In this document: positions 45,766-54,346 of the stretch, piece by piece
Layout: each line of letters starts with the position of its first letter
Numbering within the stretch: the stretch's first letter is position 1
Assembly: GCF_026342355.1 (NCBI RefSeq)
Contig: NZ_JAPEMV010000003.1
Span: 372,001 to 436,000 of the forward strand
Direction of reading: 5' to 3'
Source of the DNA: Streptomyces sp. NBC_00249
Lineage (GTDB): Bacteria > Actinomycetota > Actinomycetes > Streptomycetales > Streptomycetaceae
Length of the DNA: 64,000 nucleotides
The notes under the pieces: model-generated
Databases searched by the model: none
What the model was told of the DNA's origin: nothing
The model's input: only the letters and a program-made list of their open reading frames with translations
Translations under genes and position numbers: made by a program

Positions 45766-46779
45766 TCACCGGCGGCCGGGGGCGGTCGCCGCGTGCAGCC
45801 GGACGCGCAGGCCCGCCAGTCGTACGCGCAGCCGCTGCACCGGAGTGGGCGGCAGGCCCCGGGAGGTGCCGCGGGCGTAGTACCGCTCGACGTAGTACTG
45901 GCCCGCGCTCAGCACGGTGGTGACGGCGATGTACCAGAGGGTGGCCACCAGCAGCAGCGGGATGACCCGGTAGTTCTGGTTGTAGACCAGCTGCACCGAG
46001 TACAGCAGGTCGTGCACGGCCAGCACGCTGACGATGCTGGTGCCCTTGAGCGTGCCGATCAGCATGTTCCCCGCGGTCGGCACGATCGAGCGCATCGCCT
46101 GGGGCACGACGATCCGGCGCAGCGTACGGCGCCGGCTCAGCCCGAGCGCCTGCGCGGCCTCGGTCTGGCCGGGGTCCACGGAGAGGATGCCGCCGCGCAC
46201 CACCTCGGCGGCGTACGCCGCCTCGTGCAGGGTCAGGCCGATGACGGCGGTGAGGGTCGGGCCCAGCAGGTTCACCGTTTTGACGGTGAACAGCTGGGGG
46301 CCGTAGGGGATGCCGAGGCCGAGCGTGGGGTACAGGGCGCCGATGTTGAACCAGAAGAGCAGCTGCACCAGCAGCGGCGTGGACCGGAAGATCCAGACGT
46401 AGCCCCAGCTCAGCGTCCGCAGCACCGGGTTGGCGGAGAGCCGCATCACCGCGAGCAGCGTGCCGAGGAGGAAGCCGAGCACCATCACCGCACCGGTCAG
46501 CCACAGCGTCAGCAGCAGCCCGTCGAGCACGGCCGAGGTGGTGAAGTAGCTCCCCACCACCGCCCATTGGAAGGCGTCGTTGCGGACGACGGACGTCAGC
46601 ACCATCGCGAGGACCAGCAGCGCGACGGCGGCGGACAGCAGCCGGCCGATGCGCCGGCGCGGCACCACCGGCGGCACCTCGGCGCCGGGGGTGCGTGCGT
46701 CCGGCTGTTTCGTCACGGGGACGGCCGGCGCCCCGGCGGGAGCGGCGGTGGGGTCGGAGACGTCGGAAGGGGTGGCCAT
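45766..46779 (-). CDS. Polar amino acid ABC transporter permease
   Basis: 337 aa, ATG 46779 with GGAG 7 bases upstream. Longer cytosolic N-terminus (about 55 residues, Pro/Ala-rich) than usual. Seen: VLDGLLLTLWLTGAVMVLGFLLG, WIFRSTPLLVQLLFWFNIGALYPTLG, and EAA loop YAAEVVRGGILSVDPGQTEAAQALGLSRRR. Paralogue of the permease downstream. The right-hand arm has an SBP and ATPase but no permease, so one of these two permeases probably serves it. Confidence 0.93.
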   Translation of the reverse strand: MATPSDVSDPTAAPAGAPAVPVTKQPDARTPGAEVPPVVPRRRIGRLLSAAVALLVLAMVLTSVVRNDAFQWAVVGSYFTTSAVLDGLLLTLWLTGAVMVLGFLLGTLLAVMRLSANPVLRTLSWGYVWIFRSTPLLVQLLFWFNIGALYPTLGLGIPYGPQLFTVKTVNLLGPTLTAVIGLTLHEAAYAAEVVRGGILSVDPGQTEAAQALGLSRRRTLRRIVVPQAMRSIVPTAGNMLIGTLKGTSIVSVLAVHDLLYSVQLVYNQNYRVIPLLLVATLWYIAVTTVLSAGQYYVERYYARGTSRGLPPTPVQRLRVRLAGLRVRLHAATAPGRR

Positions 46780-46944
46780 GGGGAGGCTCCAGGGAAGGGG
46801 GCGCGGGGCGTGGACGACCGTCCGGCGGCACGGGCTCCGCGTCGCGGATGCCGGTGCTGCCGGGAACCTCGTGTCGTCACGCCCGCCGCGTCCCTCAACG
46901 CGGCCGGAGGGCTTTCCGTACACGACGGCGCCGCTCCGGCGCCG

Positions 46945-46975
46945 ATCGTATGTTCCTGCGGCCCGGCCGTGTCAA
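46945..46975 (-). promoter_or_regulatory. Leftward promoter of the transporter operon
   Basis: TTGACA (46970-46975) and TACGAT (46945-46950) with 19-bp spacing; alternatively CATACG with 17 bp. Predicted start near 46937 gives a leader of about 160 nt before the permease gene. I find no cysteine-ending leader peptide in this leader. Confidence 0.45.
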
Positions 46976-47059
46976 CCACGTCTGTTCCGGCGTGGCATGA
47001 CCATCCGTCATTCGGGCCGTTGCTTGACGAAGAGCCGTATGTACTGTTCAAGTAGTCGC

Positions 47060-47137
47060 ATGAATGCCGATCAGCGCCTCGTTTCGCGCGGCTACATCGA
47101 CTTCGGTCGCGTGTGGTCCGCCGCGTGTTGCGCCTGA
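47060..47137 (+). CDS. Cysteine-rich leader peptide (putative attenuator)
   Basis: 25-codon ORF read from the DNA: starts MNADQRLVSRGYIDF, ends WSAACCA, with adjacent TGT-TGC codons just before GCC and TGA. It matches the actinobacterial 'putative leader peptide' pattern (RLVSR.YIDF.RV...CC) found before sulfur-assimilation operons, where ribosomes stall or slow at Cys codons when cysteine is short. A possible promoter (TTGACG at 47024, weak -10 TCAAGT at 47048) would place the transcript start almost at the ATG, so it may be leaderless. An in-frame ATG lies at 47039. It precedes the SsuD-like operon by 270 bp. Confidence 0.85.
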   Translation: MNADQRLVSRGYIDFGRVWSAACCA

Positions 47138-47407
47138 CGCGGCAGCGGGCTCTCTGACCGGCCCTCCCCTCCCTCGGTGACCCCGTCGCGGGCCGAGATC
47201 TCCCTTCGCACCCCCACCGGCGCCGGCGGCGACCCGTACGAGGTCACCTGCCGCGAGCCCGGCCGTGCGCTGCCGCCACCCCGATACCCCCGACGCCCCG
47301 CGTCGTCACGCCCGCATTCCTGATGTGTCCTCATGTTCCTCGGCCGCAGCGGCTGTTCAGTCATGCCCGCGTTCGCGGTCCACCGCCCGTTCCCGAAAGG
47401 CCACCCC
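47138..47407 (+). promoter_or_regulatory. 270-nt attenuator/leader region of the SsuD-like operon
   Basis: Non-coding between the leader peptide and the monooxygenase gene. Several GC-rich complementary segments are visible (GGTGACC with GGTCACC; GAGCCC with GGGCTC; CCGGCGCCGG), consistent with alternative folds, but I cannot assign terminator and antiterminator with confidence. Confidence 0.5.
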
Positions 47408-48568
47408 ATGCCCGTGGAATTCCTCGGCATCGCCGCCACCAACGACGGATCAGAGACCACCGCACGCTCCGGCGCCGCCTTCGACAAGGAGTACACGCTC
47501 CGGCTCGCCCGGGCGCACGAGGACCACGGCTGGGACCGGGTGCTGTTCGCCTACGGCTCCGGATCCCCGGACCCCGCACCGGCGGCCGCGTACATCGCCA
47601 GCAGACTGGAGCGCCTGAAGATCCTGCTCGCCCACCGGCCCAACGTCTCGTACCCCACCTACGCCGCCAAGACCTTCGCCACCCTCGACCGGATCAGCGA
47701 CGGCCGGCTGACCGTGCACTTCATCACCGGCGGCAACGACCACGAGCAGGGCCGCGAGGGCGACACCCTCACCAAGGACGAGCGGTACGCCCGGACCCGC
47801 GAGTACATCCGGATCGTCAAGAAGATCTGGACCACCCGCGAGCCCTTCGACCACGAGGGCGAGCACTACCGCTTCCACGACTTCGTCAGCGACGTCTTCC
47901 CCGTACAGCAGCCGCGCCCGGCCGTCTCGTTCGGCGGTTCCTCGCCCGCCGCGTACGCCGCCGGGGGCGCCGAAGCCGACATCTACTGCCTGTGGGGCGA
48001 GCCGCTGGAGCAGACCGCCCTGCAGATCGAGGCCGTCAAGGAAGCCGCCGAGGCCGCGGGCCGCACCGACGTCCCGCGCATCCAGGTCGCCTTCCGCCCG
48101 ATCATCGCCCCCACCGAGGAACTGGCCTGGGAGAAGGCCCACCGCACGGTGGGCGCCATCCGGCAGCGACGGCAGGCAGGTGCGGCGCGGCACCACCGCA
48201 ACGGGGTCCTGGAGGCCTCGGCCCCGCAGAACACCGGCTCGCAGCGGCTGATCGCCATAGCCGAGGCGGGGGAGCGCTACGACCGGGCCCTGTGGACCCC
48301 GACCGCCGCCGCCACCGGCGGCGCGGGCAACTCCAACGCCCTGGTCGGCACCCCCGAGACGGTCGCCCAGGCCCTCCTGGACTACTACGACCTCGGCGTC
48401 GACATCCTCTCGGCCCGCGGCTACGACCTGCTGGGCGACGCCGTCGACTTCGGCCGGTACGTGATCCCGCTCGTCCGCGAGGAGGTCGCCAAGCGCGACG
48501 CCGCCCGTGACACTGCCCGCGATGCCGCCCGTACCTCCCGCCAGCCCCTCACGGCGGTGCGCGGATGA
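47408..48568 (+). CDS. SsuD-like LLM-class flavin-dependent monooxygenase
   Basis: 386 aa; ATG 47408 with GAAAGG upstream. Alkanesulfonate-monooxygenase branch of the LLM family, which releases sulfite from sulfonates using FMNH2 and oxygen. Seen: SPDPAPAAAYIASRLERLKILLAHRPN, FATLDRISDGRLTVHFITGG, EYIRIVKKIW and VSFGGSSPAAYAAG. No flavin reductase gene is adjacent, so FMNH2 comes from elsewhere. The stop overlaps the next gene's start (ATGA). Controlled by the upstream cysteine leader, which supports a role in sulfur supply. Confidence 0.92.
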   Translation: MPVEFLGIAATNDGSETTARSGAAFDKEYTLRLARAHEDHGWDRVLFAYGSGSPDPAPAAAYIASRLERLKILLAHRPNVSYPTYAAKTFATLDRISDGRLTVHFITGGNDHEQGREGDTLTKDERYARTREYIRIVKKIWTTREPFDHEGEHYRFHDFVSDVFPVQQPRPAVSFGGSSPAAYAAGGAEADIYCLWGEPLEQTALQIEAVKEAAEAAGRTDVPRIQVAFRPIIAPTEELAWEKAHRTVGAIRQRRQAGAARHHRNGVLEASAPQNTGSQRLIAIAEAGERYDRALWTPTAAATGGAGNSNALVGTPETVAQALLDYYDLGVDILSARGYDLLGDAVDFGRYVIPLVREEVAKRDAARDTARDAARTSRQPLTAVRG

Positions 48569-49566
48569 CCACCACGGCGCCCGCACCCCACAGCACGCGA
48601 GCCCTCCCCGCCGTCGGGATCCGCACCCGCCTGCGCTCCGCCGCCGCGCTCGCCCTCCTGCCCCTGCTGACGCTGACCGCCTGCGGCTCCGGTGGCTCCG
48701 AGGGCGGCGCCCCGGCGGTGGCGGGCGCCCAGGTCCCTCCCGTACCCTCCGACGACCCGGTCGCCGACGTACGCACCGTCGAGTCGATCGCCGCCCTGCT
48801 CCCCGCCGAGGTCCGCAAGGCGGGCACCCTGCGCGTCGGCAGCTCCGTCGGATCCCCGCCCTCGGCGTACTACCCGAACGGCCAGGACAAGCCGCCCGCC
48901 GGCCAGGACATCGAGATCGCCGATGCGGCGGCCAAGGTCCTCGGCGTGAAACTGGAGCGGCAGGACGCCTCCTTCGAGACGATCCTCCCCGCCCTCGGCA
49001 GCGGCAAGTACGACCTCGGCACCGGAAACTTCGGCGTCACCGCCGAACGCCTGAAGACCATCGACTTCGTCACCTACGTCAACGACGGCCAGGGCTTCGC
49101 GGTCAGGACGGGCAACACGAAGCTCACCGGACAGGTCACCGACCTCACCCAGCTGTGCGGCCTGACCATCGGTACGGGGGCGGGCACGACCTTCGAGAAG
49201 ACCCTCACCGCGCAACAGGGCGTGTGCGTGGCCGCCGGCAAGAAGCCGTACGAGGTCAAGGTGTTCTCCGAGACGGGGGCCGTCACCACCGCCCTCCAGC
49301 AGGGCCGGATCGACGTCGTCATGTCGACCATCAACGGCCTGCGCCACCAGGCCGCCCAGCCCGCCGCGCAGACCACCTTCCTCGGCGAGTACCGCCGCCT
49401 CGACGTCGGCTTCGCCTTCAAGAAGGGCTCCCCGCTGACCCCGGCCCTGCAGGCCGCCGTCAACGAACTGATCAAGAACGGGACCTACGCGCGGATCCTG
49501 AAGAAGTGGGGCACCACCGCCTCCGCGGTCGACACCTCGCAGATCAACCCGCCCGAGCACACGTGA
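48565..49566 (+). CDS. Amino acid/sulfonate ABC transporter substrate-binding lipoprotein
   Basis: 333 aa family 3 binding protein. Seen: signal peptide ending in lipobox LTAC (LLPLLTLTACGSGG), then GTLRVGSSVGSPPSAYYPNG, DIEIADAAAKVLGVKLE, KYDLGTGNFGVTAERLKTIDF, and a GLTIGTGAGTTFEKTL lobe-2 signature. Paralogous to the binding protein at 42722. Coupled to the monooxygenase gene by a 4-bp overlap, suggesting that it captures the monooxygenase substrate or its precursor. Confidence 0.92.
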   Translation: MTTTAPAPHSTRALPAVGIRTRLRSAAALALLPLLTLTACGSGGSEGGAPAVAGAQVPPVPSDDPVADVRTVESIAALLPAEVRKAGTLRVGSSVGSPPSAYYPNGQDKPPAGQDIEIADAAAKVLGVKLERQDASFETILPALGSGKYDLGTGNFGVTAERLKTIDFVTYVNDGQGFAVRTGNTKLTGQVTDLTQLCGLTIGTGAGTTFEKTLTAQQGVCVAAGKKPYEVKVFSETGAVTTALQQGRIDVVMSTINGLRHQAAQPAAQTTFLGEYRRLDVGFAFKKGSPLTPALQAAVNELIKNGTYARILKKWGTTASAVDTSQINPPEHT

Positions 49567-49577
49567 GGGGCGAACCC

Positions 49578-50366
49578 ATGAGCGAGGTCACGGCGGAGGT
49601 CGCGGCGGACGTCATGGTCGACGTCCACGGCGTCCACAAGAACTTCGGTCCCCTGGAGGTGCTGCGCGGCGTCGACCTGTCGGTCCGCGCCGGCGAGGTC
49701 ACCGTGATCCTCGGCCCCTCCGGCTCGGGCAAGTCCACGCTCCTGCGCACCATCAACCACCTGGAGAAGGTCGACCGCGGCTGGATCAGCATCGACGGCG
49801 AGCTCATCGGCTACCGCGCCTCCCGCGGCAAGCTGTACGAGCTGAAGGAGAAGGAGGTCCTGGCACAGCGCACCCGCATCGGGTTCGTCTTCCAGAACTT
49901 CAACCTCTTCCCGCACCTCACGGTGCTGGACAACCTCGTCGAGGCGCCCGTGTCCGCGCTGCGCCGCCCCCGATCGCAGGCGCGGGCGTCGGCCCGCCGG
50001 CTGCTGGACCGCGTAGGTCTGGCCGACAAGGCCGACGCCTACCCGCGACAGCTGTCCGGCGGGCAGCAGCAGCGGGTGGCCATCGCCCGCGCGCTGGCCC
50101 TCGAACCCAAGGTGCTGCTCTTCGACGAGCCCACCTCGGCGCTCGACCCGGAACTGGTCGGCGAGGTCCTCGACGTCATCAAGGACCTCGCCCGCGCCGG
50201 AACCACCATGATCGTCGTGACCCACGAGATCGGCTTCGCCCGCGAGGTCGCCGACACCGTCGTGTTCATGGACGGCGGGGTGGTCGTCGAGGCCGGGCCG
50301 CCCTCGGCCGTCCTGGACGACCCGCGGCAGGCCCGCACCCGCGCCTTCCTCGCCAAGGTCCTGTGA
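49578..50366 (+). CDS. Polar amino acid ABC transporter ATP-binding protein
   Basis: 262 aa, ATG 49578. Seen: GPSGSGKST, VFQNFNLFPHL, LSGGQQQR, VLLFDEPTSALD, VTHEIGFA. It ends LAKVL like the ATPase at 43799 (LSKVL). No permease gene lies in this operon; it must use a permease from the divergent arm or elsewhere. Convergent with the DUF5829 gene at 9 bp. Confidence 0.96.
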   Translation: MSEVTAEVAADVMVDVHGVHKNFGPLEVLRGVDLSVRAGEVTVILGPSGSGKSTLLRTINHLEKVDRGWISIDGELIGYRASRGKLYELKEKEVLAQRTRIGFVFQNFNLFPHLTVLDNLVEAPVSALRRPRSQARASARRLLDRVGLADKADAYPRQLSGGQQQRVAIARALALEPKVLLFDEPTSALDPELVGEVLDVIKDLARAGTTMIVVTHEIGFAREVADTVVFMDGGVVVEAGPPSAVLDDPRQARTRAFLAKVL

Positions 50367-50375
50367 CGGCCGGCG

Positions 50376-51311
50376 CTACGCGACGTCGTCGAACGTCCAC
50401 ACGGCACGCGTACCGGGACCGACGACGAGCGTCGAACGGCCGATGCGCTCCTCGTGGCGGTACGCCACCGGACGGTTGAGGGAGAACTCCACCTGCCGCA
50501 GCCCGGCCCGCTCGCGGGCGACGGAGTCCAGGCGGACGGTGGTGCCGCCGCCCTGCGCGACGACGCCCCCGCCCGCGACCTCCCGGACGGCGAACCCGCC
50601 CGCCCGCAGCAGCGGCACCGTACCGGCCAGGTCGCGTGCGGTGACGGCGAGGCGGATCGAGGTGACGTCCCGCATCAGGTGGTCGCGGTAGCCGTCGGAC
50701 AGGTACCGCTCGCGGCCGACGTCACCGGGGCGCGCGGCCGGCTCGGTGTTGCTGCGCGGGTCGGCGAAGTACTCCGGCAGGTACTCCATGCCCCAGGCGC
50801 CGAAGGCGTCGTACTGGGCGCTGGTGAACACGGCGTCGAACCACGGGACCGCGACCCCGTCCCCGAAGTCGCGCGTCTGGCGGAAGGAGACGGGCTCCGG
50901 GACGCCCTGCTCGCGCAGGCGCCGGGTCACCGTGGCCAGGTCACCGGCGCGTTCGGCCGAGATGCCGAGCCCGCCGGCGCCGAGCTTCCCGTCCTGGCCG
51001 GGGACGTCGCCGACCCCGAACAGTTCGAGGTACGTCTCGCGCCCCATCAGGTAGCGGCCGGTCCAGGTCTCCCCGCCCGCACCGGTCGTGGTGCGGACCT
51101 GGAAGTTGGCGAAGTCCCGCAGGTAGGCGGAGTGCTCGATGGCGTCGGCGGTCTCGCGGTCGAGGACCCCGTAGGCGTGGTTGTAGTAGAGGAGTTGCCG
51201 ATTGCTCGACGACCCGGTCCCGTCGGCGGCGGCGCCCGTGGCACCACCGGCCAGTCCGGTCAGGGCCACGGCGATGACCAAGAACATGTGCACGATACGG
51301 CGAAGCGGCAT
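50376..51311 (-). CDS. DUF5829 family secreted protein
   Basis: 311 aa from ATG 51311. Signal peptide MPLRRIVHMFLVIAVALTG to about AAAD. Seen: NHAYGVLDRETADAIEHSAYL and FANFQVRTT, which I associate with DUF5829, GRYLMGRETYLELFG, and a repeat-like second half with IRLAVTARDLAGTVPLLRAGGF. The fold looks reminiscent of VOC-type proteins, but this is a guess. Function unknown. Confidence 0.75.
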   Translation of the reverse strand: MPLRRIVHMFLVIAVALTGLAGGATGAAADGTGSSSNRQLLYYNHAYGVLDRETADAIEHSAYLRDFANFQVRTTTGAGGETWTGRYLMGRETYLELFGVGDVPGQDGKLGAGGLGISAERAGDLATVTRRLREQGVPEPVSFRQTRDFGDGVAVPWFDAVFTSAQYDAFGAWGMEYLPEYFADPRSNTEPAARPGDVGRERYLSDGYRDHLMRDVTSIRLAVTARDLAGTVPLLRAGGFAVREVAGGGVVAQGGGTTVRLDSVARERAGLRQVEFSLNRPVAYRHEERIGRSTLVVGPGTRAVWTFDDVA

Positions 51312-51394
51312 GCCGGTGATCGTAGGCCGCGGAGCGCGGCCGCGCCGCCGATTTCCGGTGGCGCGCCCGGGCATCGGGGTCGATCATGGTGCGC

Positions 51395-51955
51395 ATGACC
51401 GATCAACCCGCGCGATGGACCCAGGCGACCGTGTACCCCGACATGTGGACCGACCCGGACGACGACCCCCGGGGCAAGGACAAGACGAGCCCGGACGGCG
51501 AACTCGCCACGCTGGACGACTTCCTGTCGGGCTACCGCATGACTCTGCGGATGAAGTGCGAGGGCCTGGACCCGGAACAGCTGGCCCGCCGCTCGGTCCC
51601 GCCGTCCACGATGTCGCTGCTCGGCCTGGTCCGCCACCTCGCCGAGGTGGAACGCGACTGGCGCAACTGGATCACCGACGGCGAGCCGCTGCCGAAGCTG
51701 TACGGCAAGCGTGACGCCGACTTCCACGGAGCCGTCGCCGAACAGGCCGTGGTCGACGCCTCGTACGCCGACCTGGAGCGCGAACAGGCCGAGACCGACG
51801 CCGCGCTGGCCGCGCACCCGGACCTGGGCGCACGCGTGGGCAAGGAAGGCATCGCCGTACGGGAACTCATGGTGCACCGGATCGAGGAGTACGCCCGCCA
51901 CTGCGGACACGCCGACCTGCTGCGCGAGTGCGTCGACGGCAGGGTCGGCCAGTGA
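51395..51955 (+). CDS. DinB/DUF664-like protein
   Basis: 186 aa from ATG 51395 (ATG 51386 adds three residues). Helical-bundle family of mycothiol-dependent or metal-dependent enzymes. Seen candidate metal ligands: LVRHLAEVERDWR and a C-terminal MVHRIEEYARHCGHADLLRE helix, the typical DinB-2 pattern of His residues. Known relatives include mycothiol S-transferases; actual reaction here unknown. Confidence 0.85.
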   Translation: MTDQPARWTQATVYPDMWTDPDDDPRGKDKTSPDGELATLDDFLSGYRMTLRMKCEGLDPEQLARRSVPPSTMSLLGLVRHLAEVERDWRNWITDGEPLPKLYGKRDADFHGAVAEQAVVDASYADLEREQAETDAALAAHPDLGARVGKEGIAVRELMVHRIEEYARHCGHADLLRECVDGRVGQ

Positions 51956-51967
51956 CGGGGGCCGGCG

Positions 51968-52960
51968 TCAGCCGGCCTCCGGCCCGAAACGGCGTTTGTA
52001 CGCCGACGGGGTGATGCCGGTCTCGCGGCGCATCAGCGCGCGCAGGTTCGCGGCGCTGCCGAGTCCGGTGCGGCGTGCGACCGTCTCGAAGCGGGACTCG
52101 CCGCGCTCGATCAACCGGCGGGCCAGGGTGAGCCGTTCACCCGTGAGCCACGCCAGCGGCGTCGTTCCCAGCTGGGCCCGGAAGCGCCGGTGCAGGGTCG
52201 CCGCGCTGACCGAGGCGCGCGCCGCGAGGTCGGACACGGTGAGCGGCGAGTCCAGCCGTTCCTGCGCCCAGGCCAGCACCGGCGCCAGGGACTCGTCCGG
52301 CACGTCGGGCATGGGGCGCTCCACGAACTGCCGCTGCCCGCCGTCCCGGTGGGCCGCGAACACGAGCCGCCGGCTGACGGAGTTGGCGACCTCCGCGCCG
52401 TGGTCGCGGCGGACCACGTGCAGTCCGAGGTCGAGCGCGGCCGCGCTGCCCGCGGCGGTGAGGATGTCGCCGTCGTCCACGAACAGCACGTCCGGTTCGA
52501 GGCGGACGGAGGGGAACCGGGCCCGGAAGGAGTCCGCCCACTGCCAGTGCGCGGTGGCCCGGCGCCCGTCGAGCACTCCGGCCTCGGCCAGGGTGAAGGC
52601 GCCGCTGCAGAAGCCGATCAGGCGGGCCCCGCGCGCGTGGGCCCGTCGCACGGCGTCGAGCACGGCGGGGCGGCGGGGCACGTCGGTGTCGGGGCGGTTG
52701 GGGACGATCAAGGTGTCCGCGGTGTCGGCGGCCTCCAGCCCGGCGACTCCCGTGAGGGTGAAGAATCCGTCCCGCATCAGGGTGCGGGGCTCGGGGGAGC
52801 ACAGCCGGAAGTCGTAGAGGTCACGGCCGAGCTCCGGTCGGGGCAGACCGAAGACCTCGATCGCGCAACTGAGCTCGAAGGGGTTCGAGTTCGCGTCCAC
52901 GATCACGACGACCCGGTGGAGGTCCGTCGTGCGCACCGCGTGCGAGGATTCTTTCGACAT
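51968..52960 (-). CDS. GlxA-type AraC family regulator
   Basis: 330 aa from ATG 52960. Seen: N-terminal DJ-1/PfpI-like domain, VVVIVDANSNPFELSCAIEVFG, with IGFCSGAFTLAEAG at the nucleophile elbow (Cys present), then two helix-turn-helix motifs of AraC type, LTVSDLAARASVSAATLHRRF and FETVARRTGLGSAANLRALMRRE. Divergent from the cupin gene across a 52-bp gap, so it probably controls that gene and itself. Confidence 0.92.
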   Translation of the reverse strand: MSKESSHAVRTTDLHRVVVIVDANSNPFELSCAIEVFGLPRPELGRDLYDFRLCSPEPRTLMRDGFFTLTGVAGLEAADTADTLIVPNRPDTDVPRRPAVLDAVRRAHARGARLIGFCSGAFTLAEAGVLDGRRATAHWQWADSFRARFPSVRLEPDVLFVDDGDILTAAGSAAALDLGLHVVRRDHGAEVANSVSRRLVFAAHRDGGQRQFVERPMPDVPDESLAPVLAWAQERLDSPLTVSDLAARASVSAATLHRRFRAQLGTTPLAWLTGERLTLARRLIERGESRFETVARRTGLGSAANLRALMRRETGITPSAYKRRFGPEAG

Positions 52961-53012
52961 GTGCAATTCCTAGCACTCACGCAGGCCGGGCGAAACGGCC
53001 CAGGATGAGCGC

Positions 53013-53414
53013 ATGAGCAGCGAACCGATCCCCCTCTCCCAGGCCCTGGCCTCCTTCGACGTCCTGTGGAGCCCCCGCGTCGTCACGCGCGTCAACGACT
53101 ACGACGTCCGCATCGCCAAGATCGACGGCGAGCACGTCTGGCACGCCCACGACCACACCGACGAGTTCTTCCTCGTGCTCGAAGGGGAACTGCACATCTC
53201 CTTGCGCGAACCCGCCGGCGAGCGCACGGTCGTGCTCCCGAAGGGCGCGGTCTTCACCGTCCCCCGGGGCACGGAGCACAAGCCGTCCGCCCCGTCCGGC
53301 GCCGCGATCCTCATGTTCGAGCCCACCGGGACCCTGACCGTGGGCGACCGCCACGAGGAGGTCCCGGAGTACGTGGACGCGACGACCGGGCATCCGCTCG
53401 ACATCCGCGGATGA
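53013..53414 (+). CDS. Cupin domain protein
   Basis: 133 aa. Seen: the two cupin motifs, first EHVWHAHDHTDEFFLVLEGE (two His and Glu metal ligands) and second LPKGAVFTVPRGTEHKPSA with the final His. Single beta-barrel, cytosolic. Metal-dependent isomerase, dioxygenase or binding role are possible. Divergent from the GlxA-type regulator. Confidence 0.9.
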   Translation: MSSEPIPLSQALASFDVLWSPRVVTRVNDYDVRIAKIDGEHVWHAHDHTDEFFLVLEGELHISLREPAGERTVVLPKGAVFTVPRGTEHKPSAPSGAAILMFEPTGTLTVGDRHEEVPEYVDATTGHPLDIRG

Positions 53415-53531
53415 CGGCCGGGTCCTGCCGTACGCGCCGACCGGGCTCCCGGCCCGGTCGGCGCGTACGGCGGGGGCCCGAGCGAGCCGGTGTGTACCGT
53501 GGAACGCGGTACGGGCGAGGGGAAGGGGTGC

Positions 53532-54317
53532 GTGCGGGTGGAGGAGAAGGCTGCCGTGCGGATCGAGCGGAACGGGCCGGTGTTCACGGTCGTTCTCGCC
53601 CGGCCGGAGGTCCGCAATGCCGTCGACGGGCCGACGGCCGCCCGACTGGCCGACGCGTTCCGCGAGTTCGAGTCCGATGACAGTGCCGCCGTCGCCGTGC
53701 TGTGGGGCGAGGGCGGGACGTTCTGCGCGGGCGCCGACCTCAAGGCCGTCGGGACCGCACGCGGCAACCAGGTGCTCGCGGAGGGCGACGGCCCGATGGG
53801 CCCCACCCGGATGCGGCTGAGCAAGCCGGTCATCGCGGCCGTCGCGGGGCACGCGGTCGCCGGAGGCCTGGAACTGGCCCTCTGGTGCGACCTGCGGGTC
53901 GCGGAACAGGACGCGGTCTTCGGGGTGTTCTGCCGGCGGTGGGGCGTACCGCTCGTCGACGGCGGCACGGTGCGGCTGCCGAGGCTCATCGGGGAGAGCC
54001 GGGCCATGGACCTGATCCTCACCGGCCGGGCGGTCCCCGCGGCCGAGGCGTACGAGATGGGCCTCGCCAACCGGCTGGTGCCGCCGGGCCGGGCCCGCCA
54101 CGAGGCGGAGGAACTGGCCCGGCAGATCGCGGGGTTCCCGCAGCTGTGCCTTCGCCACGACCGCCTCTCGGTCCTCGAACAGCACGGCCTGGGCGAACCG
54201 GAGGCACTGGCCGCCGAGTTCCGGCACGGCACGGTCCCGCTCGGGGCCGGAGAGACCCAGTCGGGGGCCGACCGGTTCGCGGCGGGAGCGGGCCGGCACG
54301 GCTCGTTCGAGGACTGA
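53532..54317 (+). CDS. Crotonase / enoyl-CoA hydratase family protein
   Basis: 261 aa from GTG 53532, with GAGGGGAAGGGG upstream; earlier in-frame GTG 53490 is unlikely. Seen: RPEVRNAVDG, oxyanion loops GTFCAGADLKAVG and VAGHAVAGGLELALWCDLRVAE, and GVPLVDGGTVRLPRLIG. Acts on an acyl-CoA; typical hydratase Glu pair is not evident (DGGT in place of the second Glu), so isomerase or hydrolase activity is as likely. Followed by the beta-lactamase after 29 bp. Confidence 0.9.
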   Translation: MRVEEKAAVRIERNGPVFTVVLARPEVRNAVDGPTAARLADAFREFESDDSAAVAVLWGEGGTFCAGADLKAVGTARGNQVLAEGDGPMGPTRMRLSKPVIAAVAGHAVAGGLELALWCDLRVAEQDAVFGVFCRRWGVPLVDGGTVRLPRLIGESRAMDLILTGRAVPAAEAYEMGLANRLVPPGRARHEAEELARQIAGFPQLCLRHDRLSVLEQHGLGEPEALAAEFRHGTVPLGAGETQSGADRFAAGAGRHGSFED

Positions 54318-54346
54318 GCGCCGGCTCGATGGGAGAAGGGACCGGT

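Noticed and set aside
46780..46937. A second Cys leader peptide in front of the leftward permease operon
   Set aside because: Frames in this leader contain no terminal Cys pair and no R-x-H/Y-x-D-x-x-R pattern.
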